Origin: Kribbella pratensis
Lineage (GTDB): Bacteria; Actinomycetota; Actinomycetes; Propionibacteriales; Kribbellaceae
Length of the DNA: 64,000 nucleotides
NCBI RefSeq assembly: GCF_004366075.1
Contig: NZ_SODU01000003.1
Coordinates: 248,001 to 312,000 of the forward strand
Reading direction: 5' to 3'
The position numbers and the translations under genes were made by a program. This document shows positions 50,729-58,784 of the stretch, piece after piece (positions within the stretch are counted from its first letter, which is position 1; every line of letters starts with the position of its first letter). The notes under the pieces are model-generated. The model did not search any database, was not told the origin of the DNA, and saw nothing but the letters and a program-made list of their open reading frames with translations.

Positions 50729-51898
50729 TCAAGCGGCAACGGAGCGCAACCTCCGCCTGACCCACGGTTGAAGAGCTGCGAGCACGACGGCGACGCCGGC
50801 GGTCGTGAGCCAGAGACCTGCTGGGCCTGCGGCCTTGAGGAGTTGGGTGACGGTGATTGGCGCGATCGTGGTGGCGATGCCCCAGCTCAGGCCGAAGACC
50901 GCGAGGTAGCGGCCTCGCGCCTCGTCGGGCGCGAGGCCGGACGCCTGAGTGAGGTAGCGGGTCAGCAGGAACAGTTCGCCGAGGCTCCACAGGACCGACG
51001 CGAGCAGGAACACGCTGAGGTTGTGAGCGACCGCGCTGACCACCAGACCGGCAGCGACGAGTAGGTAGCCGATCGCGATGGCCTCGAAGTCGTCAAGGTG
51101 CTGCACGCGGAGCACACGTTGGGCGACGATCAGGGTGATCGCGGACACGGCGAGGATGATGCCGGTGCCCGACTTCGGGAGTCCTTGCTCGAGCAGCGTC
51201 AGCGGTACGCCGATGACGAGCTGCATGTAGATCGTCGCGAACACCGTGCCGCCCGCGAGGAGCAGTAGCAGTCGCCGGTCTCGCCAGACTGCCGCGGGGC
51301 GATCCGTCGGGCGTTCCCGGCGTACGTCGGCCGGAAGCGCAAGCGCGACCAGTGCGGCGCAGGACAGACACGTGATCGCGTCGGCGACGAAGAGCCAGCG
51401 GAGATCGACATGGCTGATCGCAGCCGCGAGCAGGCCGGCCAGGACACCCGCCGCGGCAAGTGCGGCGCTGTAAAGACCGTACGCCGCCGGGCGATCGTCC
51501 GGCTCGGTGACGTCGGCGATCATCGCTTGGCTGGGCGGCTCGTAGATCTCGAACACGAGGCCGAGCAGGATCGTCGCGAGTACGGCGGACCACAACGAGT
51601 GGCTGAGCGCGATCCACAACTGGGCGATCGCACAACCTGCCAGACCGAGCACGATCGTACGGCGGCGACCGAGGCGATCGGCCAACTGACCGCCGAGCAG
51701 CCGGGACGGGATCGTCGCGGCACCGAAGACCGCGAGGATCAGGCCGACCTGTCCGAGCGAAGCCTTGAACTCGACCGCGAGCACCACGCCGAGGAACGGA
51801 AGCGTGAACGCGCCGATCCGATTCACGGCGCGCGCGATGACCAGAGTCCACACCGCCCTGGAGAGCCCGCGCGCCGTCGTGGTGGAAACAGCACTCAT
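50729..51898 (-). CDS. MFS transporter
   Basis: A 389-residue, 12-span major facilitator: ARAVNRIGAFTLPFLGVVLAVEF first span, QLADRLGRRRTIVLGLAG (loop 2-3 signature), EIYEPPSQAMIADVTEPDDRPAAYGLYSAALAAAGVLAG. This resembles actinobacterial drug exporters of the DHA1 type. ATG 51898 follows GGAGT. Divergent from a CGNR zinc-finger gene with about 60 bases between them. Confidence 0.9.
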   Translation of the reverse strand: MSAVSTTTARGLSRAVWTLVIARAVNRIGAFTLPFLGVVLAVEFKASLGQVGLILAVFGAATIPSRLLGGQLADRLGRRRTIVLGLAGCAIAQLWIALSHSLWSAVLATILLGLVFEIYEPPSQAMIADVTEPDDRPAAYGLYSAALAAAGVLAGLLAAAISHVDLRWLFVADAITCLSCAALVALALPADVRRERPTDRPAAVWRDRRLLLLLAGGTVFATIYMQLVIGVPLTLLEQGLPKSGTGIILAVSAITLIVAQRVLRVQHLDDFEAIAIGYLLVAAGLVVSAVAHNLSVFLLASVLWSLGELFLLTRYLTQASGLAPDEARGRYLAVFGLSWGIATTIAPITVTQLLKAAGPAGLWLTTAGVAVVLAALQPWVRRRLRSVAA

Positions 51899-51960
51899 CA
51901 CAACTCCATGACTGTCTAAACGGATATGATCGGTCACGCGAGAGCCTACGGAGAGGGACC

Positions 51961-52554
51961 ATGACCGGTCAAGTGTCTTTTGATAGTCACGCGCGGAGTG
52001 TGCTGGCAGCATCGGTCGAGTACGTGAACCGGCTGACCCCCGGGTACGTCGGCGGCGTCGCGTACGCCGCGCCCGCCGACGACCCCGAGTCCGTCACCTC
52101 GGCGGTCGCCGACGCGCTGACCGCGATCGGCCATCCGCCGAAGTCGGTTCCGGTGGACGACGCACGGCGCCTCGTGGCATTGGCTCGACGCATGCGCATC
52201 GTCTTCGAGTCCGCAGCCGCCGACGACCTCGACGCCGCCGCGGCGGAGATCAACCAACTCCTCCTCGACACCAACGCGCGCCCCCAGCTCGACCGCGGCC
52301 GCGACCGCCCCTGGAGCCTCCACTTCCACGGCCCCGACGAGCAACTCGCGAACGGCTGGGCAGCCGGCTGCGCCGCAGGCCTCGCCCTGGCCGTCGGCAG
52401 CGACCTGGCCGGCCGCCTAGGCGTCTGCGCAGCCCCCCAATGCGACCGCGTCTTCGTAGACGTATCGAAGAACGGCCAACGCCGCTTCTGCTCCCCCCAA
52501 TGCCAAAGCCGAGTAAAAGCCGCCGCCCACCGAGCCCGCCAGGCCACCACCTAA
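51961..52554 (+). CDS. CGNR zinc-finger (ABATE-like) regulator
   Basis: A 197-residue protein. The N-terminal ABATE-like domain (SVEYVNRLTPGY, DDARRLVALARRMRIVFE, INQLLLDTNARPQL) is followed by a C-terminal CGNR zinc finger: CAAPQCDRVFVDVSKNGQRRFCSPQCQSRVKAAAHR, with four zinc Cys. Such proteins are stress-linked transcription factors in Actinobacteria. ATG follows GGAGAGGGACC. Divergent MFS pump is the likely target (inference). Confidence 0.9.
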   Translation: MTGQVSFDSHARSVLAASVEYVNRLTPGYVGGVAYAAPADDPESVTSAVADALTAIGHPPKSVPVDDARRLVALARRMRIVFESAAADDLDAAAAEINQLLLDTNARPQLDRGRDRPWSLHFHGPDEQLANGWAAGCAAGLALAVGSDLAGRLGVCAAPQCDRVFVDVSKNGQRRFCSPQCQSRVKAAAHRARQATT

Positions 52555-52558
52555 CCGA

Positions 52559-52630
52559 ACTGGGGATAGGCAATGGCTACCTGGGACAGGCCATTACGTG
52601 TCCCCAGTCCCCGGCGGGTATCCCGAGTCC
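52559..52630. repeat. Palindromic extragenic repeat, copy B
   Basis: ACTGGGGA (52559-52566) pairs with TCCCCAGT (52601-52608); the middle contains CCTGGGACAGG. It shares the order of blocks with copy A at 16827-16900, including 18 identical bases at 52599-52616. It lies directly after the CGNR gene. Confidence 0.7.
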
Positions 52631-52675
52631 AAGCCGAGTCAGCGCGTCTCCAGCTCCAGCACTCGCCGAGAAGAG

Positions 52676-53254
52676 TCAGCGGCGGGTGACGGTCGGGCTG
52701 GTCGGGTCCTCGTTGTTCACGATCAGTTGCGCGCGTTCGGCCGGGCGGACCTGGTCGACGTACAGCTGCTCGCCCGGGATGTACCTGGTGCGGTAGCGCT
52801 CCTCGGCGGCCGCCAACGAGTCCATCCATGCCGCATCACGGGCGGCACCACGGCGGAGTACCGTCTCGAAGCTGACGGCGACGTAGATGCGCAGATCCCA
52901 GAACGTGTCCAGCTCCGATCGTTGCAGGAAAGCACCGTCAGCAACCAGGATCGCGTCCTTCGCAGCTGTCTGAACTGGCGAGTCGAGCACAGTCCGGGCA
53001 GAGCTATCACGAAGGCCGGCTGTGTATCGCCGATCCCCACCTGGCCCCAGCGGCCGCAGCAGCTTCTCGCGGATCGCGTCGTAGTCGTACATCTCGAAGT
53101 AGTAGCTCTCCGCCGAATCAATCGGGTACGCCGTCCGCAGCTCAGGCGCCCGCTTGAAGTAGTCGAGCCCGGCCCGAACCACCTCCCGCCCACTCCGCCC
53201 CCGCAGCACCTCCGCCAACTCATCAGCCAGCGTCGTCTTCCCATCGGAACGGTC
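52676..53254 (-). pseudogene. 5'-truncated uridine-kinase-like P-loop kinase
   Basis: From 53254 the frame reads DRSDGKTTLADELAEVL, then LDYFKRAPELRTAYPIDSAESYYFEMYDYDAIREKLL and ILVADGAFLQRSELDTFWDLRIYVAVSFETVLRRGAARD, all typical of uridine kinase-like proteins. The N-terminal strand and the first Gly of the P-loop (GxxxxGKT) are missing: homology begins exactly at the stop codon of the upstream gene. No good start exists in this frame; it continues open to GTG 53341 but with the other gene's sequence. Either broken or translated as an overlapping extension. Confidence 0.65.
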
Positions 53255-53558
53255 AGTCGCCGAGGAAGCGCAGTTCCGCCCCCGTGCCGCGGCCGCCTGC
53301 TTCGCACAGCTCGGTGAGCCTTTCCAGGAACGGGCGAACACTCTCCGGAGCGTGGGACATGAACCGCCGGACGTCGGCCGCCAGCGCGCCTAGCTCCTCG
53401 CGCTCGAACAACACGTCCCCGTAGGCGTCCACCCGGCCGAGCATCGGAAACTCGGCTTCCCTGTCGTCAGCTGCGAGGGCGGCCTCGATGTCGTCCCACC
53501 ACTGCTCAGCCCCATCGACCACGCGGCAGTCGATCCACAACTCGATCCTGACAGCCAT
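53253..53558 (-). CDS. Hypothetical 101-residue protein
   Basis: Acidic protein: RIELWIDCRVVDGAEQWWDDIEAALAADDREAEFPMLGRVDAYGDVLFEREELGALAADVRRFMSHAPESVRPFLERLTELCEAG. Predicted helix with strands; similar small proteins occur beside transport genes in Actinobacteria, but I cannot name the family. ATG 53558 has AGGAGG ten bases upstream. Its stop coincides with the start of kinase homology downstream. Confidence 0.72.
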   Translation of the reverse strand: MAVRIELWIDCRVVDGAEQWWDDIEAALAADDREAEFPMLGRVDAYGDVLFEREELGALAADVRRFMSHAPESVRPFLERLTELCEAGGRGTGAELRFLGD

Positions 53559-53650
53559 CGCGATCAACCTCCTTCTCCAGCCAGGTCGCCCAGAACGTCC
53601 AGCAGTTGACCGCGGCGTTCGGTGCTCAGGGGAGACATTAGACGTACAGA

Positions 53651-53687
53651 CGCGGCCCACCCGGATTCAGAATCCAGGTGGGCCGCG
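53651..53687 (-). terminator. Strong terminator after the MMPL gene
   Basis: CGCGGCCCACC (53651-53661) pairs with GGTGGGCCGCG (53677-53687), continued by GGATT/AATCC around a CAG loop. On the minus strand it comes 16 bases after the MMPL stop and is followed by TCTGTACGTCT. Confidence 0.85.
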
Positions 53688-53703
53688 GCGGTCCGATCGG
53701 CCG

Positions 53704-55899
53704 TCAGCCGACCGGGGTCAGTTCGCGTTCTTCTTCTGGGGTTGGGGTGGCGTGCTTGGCGGTGTTGCCGCGGAGCCACCTGGGGGCCCACCAGTTGGCG
53801 TCGCCGAGGAGGGTCATGATGCTGGGGAGGACGACGGCGCGGATGATCGTTGCGTCGATCAGGATTGCGACCGCCAGGCCGACGCCCAGCTGCTTCATGT
53901 CCAGCGTGCTCAGGGTCGCGAAGACCGCGAACACGCCGATCATCACGGCCGCCGCGCTGGTCACCACGCCGGCCGAGCCGGTGATGCCTTCGGCCACCGC
54001 CTGCTTCGTCGGTACGCCGCGCAGTACTGCCTCGCGGATCCGGCTGACCACGAAGACGTGGTAGTCCATCGACAACCCGAACAGCACCACGAAGAGGAAC
54101 AGCGGCAGCCAGCTGACCACTGCGCCGTTCGACCGGAAGTCCAGCAGTCCTTCGGCCCACGTGTTCTGGAAGACCGCGGTGACGACGCCGTACGCCGCGC
54201 CCGCGCTCAGCAGGTTGAGCCCGATCGCCGTGATCGCGACGACCACCGACCGGAACGTCACCATCATCACGATCATCGTCAGCAGCAGCACGAACCCGAT
54301 CACCAGCGGCAGCTTGTCCCGCGTGTGTGCCGCGTAGTCCACGTCCGCGGCCACGAACCCACCGACCGCGTACTCGACTCCCGGCACCTTGCCGACCGTC
54401 TCCGGCATCAGTTCCTTGCGCAGCTTGGTCAGCGAGTCCCGCGCCTGGTCGCTACCGCCCTCGTACGGCGTGGCGACCTCGAGCGTCGCGACCGTGCCGT
54501 CCTTGGAGAACCGCGGTTCCTCGAGACCGTCCGACGCGAAGAGGTTGTCGCCCTTGGTCTTCTGCATCAGCTCGGCCAACGCGGCCTTCACCGCAGGCTG
54601 CTGGTTCGCAGGCGCCCGTACGGCGACCTCGTGGCTGGTACCCGTACTCGGGAAGGCCGCGGTCAGCCGGTCGTACGCCTTCATCACCGCGGTGTCACGC
54701 GGCAGATCCTCGGTGCCCGGGAACTTCAGCGTCATCCCCAGCGCCGGCGACGCGACCGCGAGCAGTGCGGTGACGGCGACCAGCAAAGTGGCGACCGGGT
54801 GCTTCAGGGCCGGCTTGAGGACCGTCGGCCAGAACCGCGGCTCCTTGTTACCGGACGTCAGCCGCCAGACGAGCGGGATCCGCGGCTTGTCCACCCAGCG
54901 CCCGAGCTTCGCCAGTACAGCGGGAAGCACGGTGAGCGAACCGACGACAGCCACCGCGACCACGAGGATCGAACCGACCGCGAAGGACGAGAAGACGGCA
55001 TCGCGAGCGAGGAACAGTCCCGCCATCGAGATGATGACCGCCGTACCGGACACGACGACTGCGTGGCCCGAGGTCGCCGCGGCGATCTCGACCGCGTCGA
55101 CGTGACCGCGGCCCTTGGCGCGCTCCTCACGTTCGCGGCGTAGGTAGAAGAGCGAGTAGTCGACGCCGACCGCCATACCGATCAGCAGGATCACGCTGTT
55201 GACCGCGTCCACAGCCGGCACCAACTGCGAAGCCGCAGCAGACAGGCCGATCGCGGCAGCCACCGCGGACAGCGCGAGCACCAGCGGGACGGACGCGGCG
55301 ATCAGCGCACCGAAGGCGATCAAGAGGATCGCGAGCGTCACCGGCAGGCTGAACATCTCCGCCCGTTTGAAGTCCTTGCCCAGCGTCTCGTTGAGCGCCT
55401 TGCCGATCGACAGTCCACCGACCTCTTCGATCCGCAGGTCCGGGTACTGCTGCTGGACCTTGGCGGTCGTGTCGAGCAACGGCTGGACCCTGGCGTCGTC
55501 GTCCGAGCCCTCCGGAACAGCCTTCATCGTCACCCGGACGATCACCGCGTCGTTCTTCGGCGACGGCATCGGCTGACCGACCTCCGCGACCCCACCGAGG
55601 GCGCGCATCTGCTGGATCACCACTGCCGCGGCCTTGTTCGCCGCCGTGTGGTCGAGCTGTCCGGACGGCGCCGTGATCAGCACGCTCTCGACGTCCGGGT
55701 CGTCGAAGTTGCCGGACTTGACGATGTTGTCCGCCCGGGTCACCTCACCGATGTCACCCTCGTTCTTCGACTCCTTCGTCCCGGTCACCTGCCCGAGCGC
55801 GAAACAGGCGATCACGACGACAACCCACATCGCGATCGCCCGCCACGGATGGGTGGCGCTCCAGCGCGCTGCCCGGACCGTGATCTGTCCCCTGGCCAT
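53704..55899 (-). CDS. MMPL-family (RND-like) membrane transporter
   Basis: A 731-residue MMPL exporter with 12 spans in two repeats. First span WRAIAMWVVVVIACFALGQVTGT; TM4-5 region VNSVILLIGMAVGVDYSLFYLRREREERAKG (the GxxxDY proton-relay motif). The second repeat has LFLFVVLFGLSMDYHVFVVSRIREAVLRG with the matching GLSMDYH motif. Large extracellular loops lie after TM1 and TM7. Such proteins export lipids or drugs. ATG 55899 (MARGQITVRAARWSATHP) is used. No regulator is adjacent. Confidence 0.94.
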   Translation of the reverse strand: MARGQITVRAARWSATHPWRAIAMWVVVVIACFALGQVTGTKESKNEGDIGEVTRADNIVKSGNFDDPDVESVLITAPSGQLDHTAANKAAAVVIQQMRALGGVAEVGQPMPSPKNDAVIVRVTMKAVPEGSDDDARVQPLLDTTAKVQQQYPDLRIEEVGGLSIGKALNETLGKDFKRAEMFSLPVTLAILLIAFGALIAASVPLVLALSAVAAAIGLSAAASQLVPAVDAVNSVILLIGMAVGVDYSLFYLRREREERAKGRGHVDAVEIAAATSGHAVVVSGTAVIISMAGLFLARDAVFSSFAVGSILVVAVAVVGSLTVLPAVLAKLGRWVDKPRIPLVWRLTSGNKEPRFWPTVLKPALKHPVATLLVAVTALLAVASPALGMTLKFPGTEDLPRDTAVMKAYDRLTAAFPSTGTSHEVAVRAPANQQPAVKAALAELMQKTKGDNLFASDGLEEPRFSKDGTVATLEVATPYEGGSDQARDSLTKLRKELMPETVGKVPGVEYAVGGFVAADVDYAAHTRDKLPLVIGFVLLLTMIVMMVTFRSVVVAITAIGLNLLSAGAAYGVVTAVFQNTWAEGLLDFRSNGAVVSWLPLFLFVVLFGLSMDYHVFVVSRIREAVLRGVPTKQAVAEGITGSAGVVTSAAAVMIGVFAVFATLSTLDMKQLGVGLAVAILIDATIIRAVVLPSIMTLLGDANWWAPRWLRGNTAKHATPTPEEERELTPVG

Positions 55900-55983
55900 A
55901 CGTTCCCTGCCCCTCTGCGCACCCACCGGCGCCCCACCCAGCGCTCCTTGGCGTGGCGCTGGCTACGGGAAGAAGCCTGGCTG

Positions 55984-56000
55984 CCGCGACCCGGTCGCGG
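55984..56000 (-). terminator. Short hairpin upstream of MMPL, possible terminator of the peptidase gene
   Basis: CCGCGAC (55984-55990) pairs with GTCGCGG (55994-56000) through CCG. It lies in the 187-base gap between the YgjP-like peptidase stop and the MMPL start; no T-tract follows. Confidence 0.35.
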
Positions 56001-56086
56001 CCATGCAGGAAGCCCCCCAGGTCACCCTGAGGCAAACCCCACCCCACCCTTTCCCGTACGCCGTACGCACCCCGGGTGATCGGACC

Positions 56087-56623
56087 TCAGAAGTCTTCGA
56101 GGTCGAGCGACGAGGCCGCGGAGACGCCCTCGAGGTAGCCCTCGGCGCGCTCGGCTTTCGGGTAGCGGTGGACGAGGGCCCAGAAGGCGGCGTTGTGGGC
56201 CGGCTCGATCAGGTGGGAGAGCTCGTGGACCAGGACGTAGTCGACGACCCAGGCCGGCATCGACTGCAGACGGGTCGACAACCGGATCGATCGATCCGCC
56301 GGAGTGCACGATCCCCACCGTCTGTTTTGGTTCGAAACCCACCTCACCGACGCAGGTTCGGGCACTTCCGGGAGGTGGCGACACGCGAGTTCGTGTGCTC
56401 TGGCCAACAATTTTTCGTCCGACACGCGCGATCGGCTGCGCTGCTTCTCGAGTCGCGCCAGCATGGTCTCGACCCAGCGCGCCTCCTCGGCGGCGGACAG
56501 CCGGTCGGGCATCAGCACGACCACCCGGTCGCCGTCCCGGTACGCGCTGACCGTGCGCTTGCGGCGCTTGCTGCGACGGATGTCCACGTGAGGCGGGATC
56601 GGGCGCAGTGGAGAGTCGGCCAT
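56087..56623 (-). CDS. YgjP-like (SprT/M48-type) metallopeptidase
   Basis: A 178-residue DUF45-family protein: RRSKRRKRTVSAYRDGDRVVVLMPDRLSAAEE, SVRWVSNQNRRWGSCTPADRSIRLSTRL (the NRWGS-type motif), zinc site YVLVHELSHLIEPAHNAAFWALVHRYPKAE with HELSH and a third ligand downstream. Probable zinc peptidase or HNH-linked accessory protein; cytosolic. Monocistronic; its upstream region carries the DnaA-box-like cluster. Confidence 0.92.
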   Translation of the reverse strand: MADSPLRPIPPHVDIRRSKRRKRTVSAYRDGDRVVVLMPDRLSAAEEARWVETMLARLEKQRSRSRVSDEKLLARAHELACRHLPEVPEPASVRWVSNQNRRWGSCTPADRSIRLSTRLQSMPAWVVDYVLVHELSHLIEPAHNAAFWALVHRYPKAERAEGYLEGVSAASSLDLEDF

Positions 56624-56661
56624 GGCTCAAAAATGTACCCCCCGAATCCGACAACTTTCTT

Positions 56662-56816
56662 CGGTCCACATCCTGTGCATCGACGTTTCCGCAGGTCAGA
56701 CGCCAGATCTTGAACCTGCCGACCCTGGTTGTTCACATCCTGTTCCCCCGCCCGTCCACAGTGTCCGGCGGCGCGTCCCACAGGTTGCTCACAGAGTTAT
56801 CCACAGGGGTGGACAA
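56662..56816. other. Cluster of DnaA-box-like sequences in non-coding DNA
   Basis: Six nonamers resembling the actinobacterial DnaA box TTGTCCACA: 56662 CGGTCCACA, 56729 TTGTTCACA, 56752 CCGTCCACA, 56785 TTGCTCACA, 56797 TTATCCACA (perfect consensus), and 56808-56816 on the other strand (TTGTCCACC). The last two form an inverted pair. The 523-base gap 56624-57146 has no gene; dnaA and dnaN are absent, so this is not oriC. Confidence 0.6.
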
Positions 56817-56859
56817 CCCGGGCTTGCCACCGCCGCCGGTACCTCCTAGCGTCATCGGC

Positions 56860-56938
56860 AACAGGCTCCCGGACCGCTACCGGGGCCGCTCGGAGGGGAA
56901 GCCGAGTGGTCGCGGAGGCGGATCACCGGGAGCCTGTT
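56860..56938. repeat. 13-bp inverted repeat with 53-nt loop
   Basis: AACAGGCTCCCGG (56860-56872) and CCGGGAGCCTGTT (56926-56938) are exact complements. The loop contains a smaller CTCGG/CCGAG stem. Function unknown; it lies between the DnaA-box cluster and the DUF5679 leader. Confidence 0.6.
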
Positions 56939-57027
56939 CCGCGTCGGCGAAAGTTTCGGTAAGGGCTTTCCTCGGGGGAATCACGCGGCACGCGGACCGG
57001 CAGGTGCGCTTGAGCCTGCGCCAGGAG

Positions 57028-57118
57028 GCCGTAGGGTGAATCCCGACTGGGCCGAACGGCCTACGGCAGGACGGTCTGCCGTTAGCATCCAACGACTGCC
57101 CGGGGCGAGACCCCGGGC
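57028..57118 (+). promoter_or_regulatory. Structured 5' leader of the DUF5679 gene
   Basis: Three successive stems: GCCGTAGG (57028-57035) with CCTACGGC (57060-57067); ACGGCA (57064-57069) with TGCCGT (57077-57082), which overlaps and competes with the first; and GCCCGGGG (57098-57105) with CCCCGGGC (57111-57118). Mutually exclusive pairing is possible, but no known riboswitch was recognised. Confidence 0.5.
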
Positions 57119-57146
57119 TGGAATTCAGAGCAAGGAGAGGGCCCTC

Positions 57147-57305
57147 ATGGCAGAGACCTGGAGCGGCGAGTTTTACTGCGTCAAGTGCAAGGCCAAGCGC
57201 ACCGCCGACGGCGAGGTCAAGGTCAACGACAAGGGCACGCGCATGGCCAAGGCCAAGTGCCCCGAGTGCGGTACGAACCTGAACCGGATCCTCGGCAAGG
57301 CCTGA
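57147..57305 (+). CDS. DUF5679 zinc-ribbon small protein
   Basis: A 52-residue protein with a strong Shine-Dalgarno (AAGGAGAGG). FYCVKCKAKRTADGEV and KCPECGTNLNRILGK give a CxxC-CxxC zinc ribbon with basic C-terminus, resembling small ribosome- or DNA-associated actinobacterial proteins. It has its own structured leader and terminator, so it is a separate unit. Related genes commonly neighbour AarF in Actinobacteria. Confidence 0.9.
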   Translation: MAETWSGEFYCVKCKAKRTADGEVKVNDKGTRMAKAKCPECGTNLNRILGKA

Positions 57306-57325
57306 CGCACCAGCACCAAGTCGTA

Positions 57326-57366
57326 GAGGCGGTGTCCGGCACGTTGCGCGTGCCGGGCACCGCCTC
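57326..57366 (+). terminator. Intrinsic-type terminator after the DUF5679 gene
   Basis: GAGGCGGTGTCCGGCACG (57326-57343) pairs with CGTGCCGGGCACCGCCTC (57349-57366) across TTGCG: 18 pairs with a single T-G. A T-containing tail follows (TCGTCGT). Confidence 0.85.
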
Positions 57367-57470
57367 TCGTCGTACCCGGGCAGGCGGCACACAGCGACCC
57401 ACAGCGACCCACGGCGACACACTTGGGCCCCACCGCAGCCGGGGCTTGGGTGACCGGACAGAATGGGAAC

Positions 57471-58784
57471 GTGTCGGACCTTCCTCGTAAGGCGCTGAGC
57501 CGGACCGCGAAACTTGCCAGCCTGCCGCTCGGTGCCGCCGGGCGGGCGACTGTCGGCCTGGGCAAGCGCATCGGCGGCGCGCCCGCGGAGGCCGTGTACG
57601 CCGAGTTCCAGCGCCGTACGGCGGACCAGTTGTTCGCCGTCCTGGGTGAGCTCAAGGGCGGCGCGATGAAGTTCGGGCAGATGCTCAGCCTGATGGAGTC
57701 CGCGATGCCGGAGGAGCTCGCGGCGCCGTACCGGGCGACCCTGACCAAGCTGCAGGACTCCGCCCCGCCGATGCCGGCCTCGACCGTGGACACGATCCTC
57801 AGCCGTGAGCTCGGCAAGCGCTGGCGGGACCGGTTCGAGGAGTTCGGCGACGTGCCCGCGGCCGCGGCGTCGATCGGCCAGGTGCACCGCGGACGGCTGA
57901 AGGACGGCCGTGAGGTCGCGGTCAAGCTGCAGTACCCGGGCGCCGCCGAAGCGCTCCGCTCGGACCTGCGTCAGCTCGGCCGGGTCGCGCGGACCATCGG
58001 CTCGTTGGTCCCTGGCCTGGAGGTGAAGCCGCTCATCGCCGAGCTCCAGGAGCGGATCGGCGAGGAGCTCGACTACGACCGCGAGGCGCAGGCCCAGCAG
58101 CAGTACGCCGACGCGTTCAAGGACCACCCGGAGTTCGTGGTCCCGCGGGTGATCAAGCACTCCCCCGCGGCGATCGTGTCCGAGTGGATCGAGGGCCGGC
58201 CGCTGTCGTCGTACATCACCGACGGCACCAAACAGGAGCGGGACGCGATCGGGCTGAAGTACGTCCGGTTCATGTTCAGCGGCCCGAAGTACGCCGGTCT
58301 GCTGCACTCCGACCCGCACCCGGGCAACTTCCGGGTGATGCCGGACGGGCGGCTCGGCGTGGTCGACTTCGGCCTCTGCGCGCGGCTCCCGGACGGCCTG
58401 CCGCCGGCGATCGGGCGGCTGCTGCGGATCTCGCTGAAGGGCGACGGCCTGGCGGTCCGGGACGGGCTCAAGGCCGAGGGCTTCATCAAGCCGCGGATGG
58501 ATATCGACCCGGATCAACTGATGGACTACCTCGCGCCGTTCGCGGAGCCGGCCCGGGAAGACAGCTTCCAGTTCAGCCGTGACTGGATGCGTGCGCAGGC
58601 GAACCGGACCAGCGACTTCCGGTCCCCCAACGCGTCCCTCGCCCTCCGCCTCAACATGCCGCCGTCGTACCTGCTGATCCACCGCGTCTGGATCGGCGGC
58701 ATGGCCGTCCTGTCCCAGCTCGAGGCCGAGGCCCCGTTCCGCTCGGTCCTGGAGGAGCTCCTGCCCGGCTTCAACGACGACTGA
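57471..58784 (+). CDS. AarF/ABC1-family kinase-like protein
   Basis: A 437-residue UbiB/COQ8-type atypical kinase. KxGQ motif MKFGQMLSLMESAMPEELAAPYRATLTKLQDSAPP; Ala-rich nucleotide loop AAAASIGQVHRG; Lys in EVAVKLQYPG; catalytic GLLHSDPHPGNF; VVDFGLCARLP (DFG). Probable ATPase or kinase acting in isoprenoid-quinone or lipid metabolism at the membrane. GTG 57471 is chosen (MSDLPRKALS). It overlaps the convergent MFS gene by 14 bases. In mycobacteria the equivalent (Rv3197) lies beside whiB7. Confidence 0.94.
   Translation: MSDLPRKALSRTAKLASLPLGAAGRATVGLGKRIGGAPAEAVYAEFQRRTADQLFAVLGELKGGAMKFGQMLSLMESAMPEELAAPYRATLTKLQDSAPPMPASTVDTILSRELGKRWRDRFEEFGDVPAAAASIGQVHRGRLKDGREVAVKLQYPGAAEALRSDLRQLGRVARTIGSLVPGLEVKPLIAELQERIGEELDYDREAQAQQQYADAFKDHPEFVVPRVIKHSPAAIVSEWIEGRPLSSYITDGTKQERDAIGLKYVRFMFSGPKYAGLLHSDPHPGNFRVMPDGRLGVVDFGLCARLPDGLPPAIGRLLRISLKGDGLAVRDGLKAEGFIKPRMDIDPDQLMDYLAPFAEPAREDSFQFSRDWMRAQANRTSDFRSPNASLALRLNMPPSYLLIHRVWIGGMAVLSQLEAEAPFRSVLEELLPGFNDD

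Noticed and set aside
56662-56816. Chromosomal oriC
   Set aside because: dnaA, dnaN, recF, rpmH and gyr genes are absent and box number is too low.
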